Origin: Antrodiella citrinella
Lineage: Eukaryota > Basidiomycota > Agaricomycetes > Polyporales > Steccherinaceae
DNA length: 64,000 nt
NCBI GenBank assembly: GCA_004802725.1
Contig: SGPM01000077.1
Location: forward strand, 1 to 64,000
Direction of reading: 5' to 3'
Made by a program: the position numbers and the translations under genes. Shown in pieces: positions 57,352 through 64,000 of this stretch; within the stretch, counting starts at the first letter, position 1; each line of letters starts with the position of its first letter. The notes under the pieces were generated by a model, which did no database searches, was not told the DNA's origin, and worked only from the letters and a program-made list of their open reading frames with translations.

Positions 57352-57822
57352 ATATAATCCACATCTACGGTGCTCTATATGATCTCAGAACTACTCAAAA
57401 TGTATGTGTATTTCTCCATCGAGGCACCATCACCGGCCATCACAATTCGTGACAAACAACGACGCGGTCAAAACTCAGGAGAACTCAGAAAACATTCAGA
57501 ACCTCGGTATGTTGATAACTATTCGAGCCAATGGTCGCAATATCTGTCAGAGTGCTCAAAGTGCGTGATATATTTCGTGATTGCACAACATACTTACGTT
57601 CTGACAGTTCGAAACGCATTAGATTTTGACGATACCTGTTTATCCGCAGCGTCAGTCTCCGCAGCGCGCAGTCCCATTCATACTTGGCAAGCGATCTGCG
57701 CAACTGTGCATTGTGATGGCAGCTCATGCTCGACTGATACGCGCCGTTCAGAAAGCGACATAAATCCTGCAGATTCCTCCATATTGGGAGTTGTGTAACT
57801 CTTCAATACTTCAGTGCGCAAC
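57352..57822. other. Intergenic, no gene seen
   Basis: About 470 bp between the tRNA and the next gene. A 142-codon frame (57370-57798) has no supporting features. Confidence 0.45.
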
Positions 57823-59466
57823 ATGGCCTCCTATACTTCCGTCAGGACTCACAGTCCTACAGCTCCTGCTCCTTCTTACACAGACTCGGAGAAAGGTCTA
57901 GAGTCACCACTTGTCGTCGGTGTCCCAAGCTACGAGTCGATTCACACTGCTACGCTGGCTCCGCAGGCCACTAGGAGGTCCGGCCGCAGGGTCTGGACCC
58001 GTGCAGGACACTTCCTCGTCTTCACCGTCTTCTTCTTATTCATTGCTCCCACCTTGTATCGCAGTGTCAAGTTCTTCGTTGTAAGTGCATTGCGATATTA
58101 GCTGTCTACTTAAATTTGACCACCTTAGTGTTTCTAGTCCAAGACAAACATTATGGACGGCTTCTCAGGAGGTCGCAGTTCTCACCCCGAGTGCGTAGAA
58201 GATGCCCTTTGGGCCAACCATGATGAGGAGCTCGACCATAACCACGGTCCTCACGACTTCCGTCATCTCGTCAAGACCTCTTTCGACCTTCCCTTAGACT
58301 CCGATCTCCTGTATCTCCTCGCTCGCGGCTCGTTGTCTCATGGAGCCATCGAGATCACGGACGACGGTAACAGCGGAGACGACAAGGTCGTCGTTGACGT
58401 CTCGTTCTTGTATGTCCACGACGTGGCCTTCGAGAGGGTTGAAGTGTGTCGCCTACAGCGTGATAATAACAAGAACGGTGTTGGCATCTTTGTAAGCCGT
58501 TCATTCTCTCTTCATTGTCTATGTTGATCCTGACCACTCTTCCAGTCGCCGAACCGTCTTCCTCCGCATCANCACCGTGACGAGTACAGGTCACAATTCT
58601 CTGTCGTTGTTCACCTTCCCAGCGGTGCCGGAAACCCTCACTTGTACGAAGCTTTCCAGACCGACATGCCCATCTTTGTCCATCACGTTGGAGACCTCGA
58701 CCAAAGCGCGACTTTCCGTACCATTGATCTCAAGACGTCNAACGCGCCCATTGTCATCCAGGTGAGTNATAANTCAATGATATCATATCCCCTCTTACTA
58801 AATTTTNAATTCTAGTCTTTGACTGTCNAGGATGGATCTCTGAAGACATCTAACAGCGCAATCGAAGGAAAGATCGCTTCCTCCAGCCACCTCGAACTCC
58901 ACTCGTCCAATGGACCCCTCAAGACTGAAATCACGTTGACGAACAAGGACGGCGCGAACGCGTCGAAGCTGGTCTTGGTCACCTCAAACAGGTACATCAC
59001 ATNAGCATCTATAATTTATACTGCACTTTTGCTAATTGACCTTATTTGCAGCGTCATCCGGTCCAGNATATCGCTGATCAGCCTCACGGAAGACTTCACC
59101 GGTGGCTCCTTCGATGTTGTCGCTAAGACATCCAACAGCCCCATCGACATNGTCTATGCCACCACTCCCGTCAACTCCACCCTCAAGTTCGACGCCCACA
59201 GCTCGAACTCTCCTGTTCGCGCCACCTTGCACAAGGCCTATGAAGGGTCCTTCTCGTTGGCTACCAGCAACTGGTTCAAGCCCTCCGTTCAATACGATGA
59301 CGGTGCAGAGGACCCCTCGGGTGAAGACCGCAGGCGTACGTTGGAGACGGTTTNTATCGGCAAGGGGAGCTACAACGGATATGTCTATTGGGGTTCGGAT
59401 GAGAGGAAGAACGTTGGATCGGTGAAGCTTTCTACTTCTAACGCACTCGCGCAGTTGACTCTTTAA
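57823..59466 (+). CDS. Single-pass membrane protein of unknown function (beta-solenoid-like repeats)
   Basis: Five exons (57823-58080, 58138-58491, 58546-58761, 58816-58991, 59052-59466) give 472 residues, in phase. A cytosolic N-terminus (about 60 residues, Ser/Pro-rich, RRSGRR) precedes one membrane segment (residues 63-79, FLVFTVFFLFIAPTLY). The extracellular or lumenal part contains repeated [K/V]TSN[S/A]x[I/V] strands: LKTSNAPIVIQ, LKTSNSAIEGK, LHSSNGPLKTE, AKTSNSPID, AHSSNSPVRAT and LSTSNALAQ. Such regular TSN turns resemble the DUF4097/adhesin-type beta-solenoid repeats seen in related basidiomycete proteins. The function is not known to me. Single N bases make several residues ambiguous (58572, 58740, 58828, 59067, 59151, 59354), but none hides a frameshift. 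Membrane anchoring with an outer beta repeat suggests a surface role. Confidence 0.72.
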
Positions 59467-59997
59467 AGTGCGGAACTTTCGATAAGTATGTCTTTGGTTT
59501 GTGGAGAATGATCTTGATTGCATGTACTCAANTTTTCTTATGGGAGTTTCGCGAATAAGTGCATATTTNTCGCTGTACATTAGTTTGTGGATCTTCCCAG
59601 TTTGACGTTCAATGTTATTCACTGGTAGTGCCCTTGTTCTTGGTATGATGTGCACCTCATAACAGAAGCAAAAAGATAGCGCGCGCCTAGTAACTTTGCG
59701 GTCAACCGTCATGTCAACTTTGATTCGACTNCGACACCATACTTTAGCATGCACCCAAGCNGCTTGAGATACCGCACAGCTCGTTTCGCCTTCCCATGAT
59801 ACCATATCAACGCTCTCCCAAAGCCATAAGATGTCTTTCATCTGTACGGAAAGACAACAAGACCGTGACANCACAACGTCTGTTACGAACACCAACTCAA
59901 TCTTCTGGGGAAACGCTTGCACATACCTTTGTAGCTAGGACATTGCAAACGACACTTGGACCCTGCTCTCGGTTAATCAAGTGGTTTCACCGAACGA
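59467..59997. other. Intergenic, with ambiguous bases
   Basis: Five N positions (59532, 59569, 59731, 59761, 59871). No gene seen. An upstream in-frame ATG (59796) exists for the next gene, but a spliced start at 59998 gives a better N-terminus. Confidence 0.45.
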
Positions 59998-61213
59998 ATG
60001 GCTCTCCTGGTCTTTTGTGCGGTTTCTGGTCTCTGAACCCAAGTTCGGAAGCACCCACTCCATTATTAGCCCTCGTCGCCTTGATTGGGCTGCCACTTAC
60101 TCTCTGGTTGTATAAGGTATGTTTCTCAAGGTTTGCAACCATGTGAGGTTGTAAGCAGACTGACGGAGGGTGATTGTACAGTGCCTTGTTATGGTCTTGT
60201 TGCAGCGGAAGATTATCTACATGGGTGACGAGGTTTCTCCACAGAAGTTCATCTTCCGAAGAGCTGACACTATTCGGACTAGGTTACGTGCCAACTGATG
60301 CACGAACGCAGGAGCTGACACCAAGAATAGTGCCCAAAGGCATGGCATGCGAGGAGATCGCGATCCCTGGCGATGGGAGAGTGAAGCTCCACGGAATCAA
60401 TGTTTCTCGTCTGTCTCAGACGTCTATCGAGGAGAAGCCGCCACAAACTGTACTTGTATACATGCAAGGTGATATTTCTTATCGAAGCCTGGTTCTATAG
60501 TCTACTAACCGTTCGATCCAGGGAACGCGGGTAACCCGCTCATGCGACTCCCCATCTTTGAAAGACTCCTTATGGGACCTCCGATCCCCAGTCCCTCCGA
60601 GATCAAACCACTCGATCTATTCATCCTCGCAGTGGCACCCCGCTCATACTGGAAGTCTTCTCGTCGCACACCAACACAACCCGGGATCACATCCGATTAC
60701 CGCCGCATCCTCACCTACGCCTCCCGTCGCTTCCCCACTTCTAACATCGTGCTGTACGGGCATTCGCTCGGTGGCGCAGTGTGCGTGTGTCTCATTGCAG
60801 AGCTTCGCGCAGAAGAATTCCCGAACGTACGAGGACTTGTCTTGGAGAACCCATTTGTGTCGATCCCGGGGATGGTCAAGGCGTTGTATACGCAGCGGTG
60901 GCTGCCTTATCATCATCTCGGAGCTTTCGCCTTCGATAAGTGGGATGCTCTCGCTGCCACTCAGCAGGCGAGTCCAGACTCGCTCCTTCGGAAACTCTCT
61001 CCAACCTTGATGCTTCTGCTCAGCAAGGACGACGAGCTGGTCCCAAACACCATGGGAGAGTCTCTGTTCGACGCGAGTGGCGGTTTGTGCACGTCGGAAG
61101 CACATGTACGTCGGAAAGTCGTGCTACGCAACGCGTTGCACGAGAACGCCTGGAAAGAGAGGAAGTGGTTGACGGAGATGCGACGGTACATCCAAGAGGT
61201 TGGGAAGTGGTAG
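59998..61213 (+). CDS. Membrane-anchored alpha/beta hydrolase (ABHD13/bem46-like)
   Basis: Exons 59998-60028, 60070-60116, 60182-60224, 60283-60468 and 60522-61213 give 332 residues. The N-terminus is a signal anchor (MALLVFCAVSALVALIGLPLTLWLYKCLVMVLL), then RKIIYMGYVPTDARTQ and the oxyanion region QGNAGNPLMRLP. The nucleophile elbow is LYGHSLGGAV (S184), the acid SKDDELVP (D273) and the histidine ALHENAW (H309), so the triad is complete. Length, anchor and the HGNAGN-like block (here QGNAGN) fit the ABHD13/Bem46 serine hydrolases of the ER or endomembrane. The substrate is unknown, probably an acyl ester. The 31-nt first exon is inferred because it gives a continuous hydrophobic anchor in frame. 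Confidence 0.85.
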
Positions 61214-62205
61214 CCGTCATAATATACCGTCAAGTTACCGGGTGGCACGTTGAAGACCGGAGGCAGGATGGACGCCGTTCGGCTGGCTTATGCGCACTGT
61301 GCAGCGATCAACGTTCATTTTTTATGATTCCTCTTGCCAGGTGCGCACCGCACGGGTCGTGCCATGCAGAAACAGGTCGCAAACATCGCCAGCGACGCTC
61401 AGAGTTGCGCCAGATCATCCTACGAGGAAGAGCTATACATGCTATCGTATAGCTTGCCTATTTCGAGACTGTTTCCAAGTGATGCGAGCCCTGATTTCCG
61501 AAGCGTACTAACAACGGCGACGCAGGCTCAGGAGCGAGCGCTGTGCGTATGTTGTGCATGCGTTTCTGGCAAGGAGATGTCAAAGATGTGAGCGCCGAGA
61601 ACTCACCACCAAAGACCGTTTCTGTTCAGTCCTTGTCGGTTCTGCAGAACCGTCACTGAAGTCGAAACTCCCTGAATTTGGCTGGCGTTGAGTATAAAGA
61701 TTGCATTGTGGCTGGCCAAAAAGCAGCGACGCGGGGCGCGTTCGGGACAGCGCTCTGCGTCGGGCGTCGGTCTGTACCTGCAGGGATCTCGATCCAGATC
61801 ATCGGGTCCTTCCGTCGCATCCTCTACGAAAATCAGACCCTCCGTCCTCCCTGGTATCGCCGGAAATCACACAATCGAAACAGCGGATATGTTGTGCGTC
61901 GCTCCGCTGCAGGTTCAGTGTCTGGGCTATGGAGGACACGCTCACGGAGACCAACAGATAACCCATGAAGATCGACATCAAAGGCGCAAATTCGTCTTCA
62001 TAAGATAACAAGACCGAGATCGCCATGCCGCCGTAAGTAACATAGGCTTTGATCAGATCCTGCAGGGACAGGCATCCTCGGAGTCGTCTCGACCGGGTAC
62101 AATCGAGTTTTGGAGGCCGAGTTTTGCCAACTTAAATACTCGCTTAGAGCCGAGGCTGTCCCTCTCAACATTGTACCACCACCTCCATCCCCGGGCAGAA
62201 CAATA
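61214..62205. other. 1-kb intergenic, possible small minus-strand ORF
   Basis: A minus-strand frame from 62026 (MAISVLLSYEDEFAPLM, then a hydrophobic FMGYLLVSVSVSSIAQ) looks protein-like, but I could not splice it convincingly to the downstream piece ending FREFRLQ near 61660. It may be a small unrecognised gene. Confidence 0.3.
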
Positions 62206-63479
62206 ATGGGTTATCGTGCCTCGTCGGTATCATCGATGTCGAGGACCGCGCTTTCTGTCGTTACGTGGACACTCGTTGTACTCTCATTTGCGCCCAGCGC
62301 ACTCGCGCGCGGCCCTTCGAACCCGTCCGTAAACCCGTTCACGGATCCCAAGGACGACAACTCCAACCCTCTGCGGTACATCGCGTCTGACACGCTCACC
62401 GCGATTGCGTTCAGTGCGTTCTTTTTCATGTTCGAGGTCGACGTGTGTCTGAAGGAGTTTGTGGGGAACAGGTCTGGTGATGATCGTCGCGCTCACGCAG
62501 AGTGTCCTAACATGGCGCATCGGAGGTCGCTACATGCTCTCCATGGTCATCGCCTGCTACAGTACGCCATTCCCTCCCCCCCTCCTTCCAATGCTTATCC
62601 TCTCTCCACCTGTAACAGCATTCGCCGTGGGCCTGGGCATCCGGTTCGGCCTGCACGTCACCCCAGACTCCAAGGGCACTTACATCGCCGAATACCTCTT
62701 CGTCGTGCTCTCCCCCTGCGGCTTCATCGCCGCGAACTACGTCCTCCTCGGCCGGATATCCCAGTGGATGGGCGGGCACGACCATCTGTGGATCACGCCG
62801 CGCAGGATCACGGTGGTGTTTGTCACGTCGGACGTCGTGACGTTCTTGGTCCAGGTGAGCTTCGACGATGTGGCGGAGAGAGGCAATGTATCTGACTACG
62901 CGTAGGCTGCTGGAGGCGCGACGTCATCGGCAGACGACCCTGAGACAGCTCTGACAGGCTCACACGTACGTCTTCCCTTTGGCGGTGTCTGTCTTACTCA
63001 TTGGAATGCACAGATCTTCCTCGCAGGCCTCGCGCTCCAACTCGTCTCCTTCGTCACCTTCTCCATCCTCTACGTCCGCTTCCTCTTCCGCATGTGGAAG
63101 CACGAGCCAGAGCAGTGGACGCGGGATAGCCACCTCCCATGGTACAGAGACTGGCGCAGTCTCGCCGGGGCGATGGTCGTCAGCTGTATCGGTATCCTCG
63201 TGCGTACACCTTCCATCTCGTTACCATCCGCTCATGTATGTATGGTTGCAGATCCGTTCCGTATACCGCACGATCGAACTCTCCCAGGGCTTCCTCGGCA
63301 AACTCGCCACAACCGAAGCCTTCTTCTACGGCCTCGACACACTCCCGCTCTTCATCGCCATCATCGTCTACATCCCCTTCTGGCCTTCCAGGTACATCCC
63401 TGAGGTCGTGCGGAGTAAGGACGCGGAGACGGAAGAGAGGGAGAGCAAGAGTGCGGATACGGCCGTTGAGGAGGCATAG
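62206..63479 (+). CDS. RTA1-like (lipid-translocating exporter family) membrane protein
   Basis: Six exons (62206-62413, 62472-62561, 62619-62854, 62906-62965, 63014-63199, 63252-63479) give 335 residues, in phase. Several hydrophobic segments: an N-terminal signal-like one (TLVVLSFAPSALA), then NPLRYIASDTLTAIAFSLVMIVALTQSV, YMLSMVIACYTFAVGLGIRFGL, the family signature YIAEYLFVVLSPCGFIAANYVLLGRI, then RRITVVFVTSDVVTFLVQAAGG. After a variable loop come FLAGLALQLVSFVTFSILYVRF, SLAGAMVVSCIGILIRSVYRTIELSQGF and ETLPLF-like (DTLPLFIAIIVYIPFWPSRY). RTA1/RTM1 proteins are seven-helix plasma- or vacuolar-membrane proteins tied to lipid asymmetry and drug tolerance. Expected helices and the SPCxFIAA, SDVVTFLxQ and RxxYRxxE motifs are all present. 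The C-terminus is a charged cytosolic tail. Confidence 0.88.
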
Positions 63480-64000
63480 GTGGTGTTGTGTTTATGATCT
63501 CTATCGTTTTCGGTTTTCGGTTTGGATGGACGATACAATATTAGCTATGTGCATACCTTTGAACGAAGATATCGTAATATAGATATATCATTCTTGCAAT
63601 CCCGAGCGACGATACCATACCTTACTCTGTACAGTACTGTACCTCCCGTGTAGACGAGATGGATGCATATATGCGTATCCACGCCACCAGAATCAGGGTC
63701 GGGATAATCAATGTCCAGTTGAATGCAACGAAGTAAATACAAGAAATAATCTATGTGACAGTGTATGTATAGGGATGCAAGTCTATAGATGCCCGATATA
63801 CGAAACAAACAACACAGATGCCCGCGAAGAGGAGTGAGTGTGGGGTACAGGGGGGATAGAGAGAGGGAATACAGCAAATGGGACTACGGTATCGTACAAT
63901 AAATAGCATGGGGGTGAGTGGAATACGATAATACGGGGTGGATGGTACAAACAAACAAAACTGAAGAGTGTCTTAGTCGTGAGGTGTCGTGTCGTTATGA
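63480..64000. other. Window end, no gene seen
   Basis: AT-richer 3' flank with short repeats of TATA/GTAC words. No frame has support. Confidence 0.45.

Noticed and set aside
61660..62026. Small minus-strand gene with one hydrophobic segment
   Set aside because: The two protein-like pieces cannot be joined by a splice that avoids a stop with normal sites. Left as a note in the gap entry.

Overview
The window is nuclear DNA from a filamentous basidiomycete, most likely an agaricomycete. Genes are packed 1-2 per 3 kb where present and broken by many 45-70 nt GT-AG introns. Secreted and regulatory families are of fungal type, two tRNA genes carry introns, and two repeat-associated protein families that I recall from agaricomycete genomes are present. 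There are no operons. All gene models below were built by hand from splice sites and reading phase, and each confident model stays in frame across every junction.

Layout. 1-1.6 kb: 3' end of a TFIIIC TPR subunit (TFC4/sfc4 type). 2.4-5.8 kb: relic mobile DNA, with a truncated repeat-family protein, a 15-bp inverted repeat and an orphan N-terminal part of an integrase-type protein. 6.7-7.5 kb: small secreted protein. 7.7-9.9 kb (-): HOS3-type histone deacetylase, head to head with a RING-H2 protein (10.2-12.0 kb). 12.4-13.6 kb: TatD-like hydrolase (scn1 type), convergent with an etherase-type glutathione transferase (13.8-14.6 kb, -). 15.2 and 17.1 kb (-): a tRNA-Lys pseudogene and an intron-containing tRNA-Lys(UUU). 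17.2-22.8 kb: gene-poor, with decayed coding traces. 22.9 and 24.2 kb: a broken and an intact copy of a small secreted protein. 28.0-29.7 kb (-): protein with an Ecl1-type zinc-binding signature. 29.7-38.1 kb: long gene-poor block.

38.1-39.8 kb (-): tRNA-splicing endonuclease subunit Sen54, head to head with a second etherase-type GST. Two more GST copies lie at 41.7 kb (frameshifted) and 47.7 kb. Between them are a DUF7918-like gene (42.9 kb) and an F-box gene (44.8 kb). 50.0-54.5 kb: Rif1 homologue. 55.0-57.1 kb: GPI-anchored aspartic protease. 57.3 kb (-): tRNA-Ala(UGC). 57.8-59.5 kb: membrane-anchored protein of unknown function, in a stretch with 15 ambiguous bases. 60.0-61.2 kb: membrane-anchored alpha/beta hydrolase. 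62.2-63.5 kb: RTA1-like membrane protein.

How the genes relate. Most are unrelated housekeeping or regulatory genes. Three themes stand out: Pol III/tRNA biology (TFIIIC subunit, Sen54, two intron-containing tRNAs and a tRNA pseudogene); a dispersed four-copy family of LigE-like GSTs, which in wood- and litter-decay fungi are linked to handling aromatic or lignin-derived compounds; and birth-and-death of small secreted proteins. I did not find a convincing new multi-gene system.
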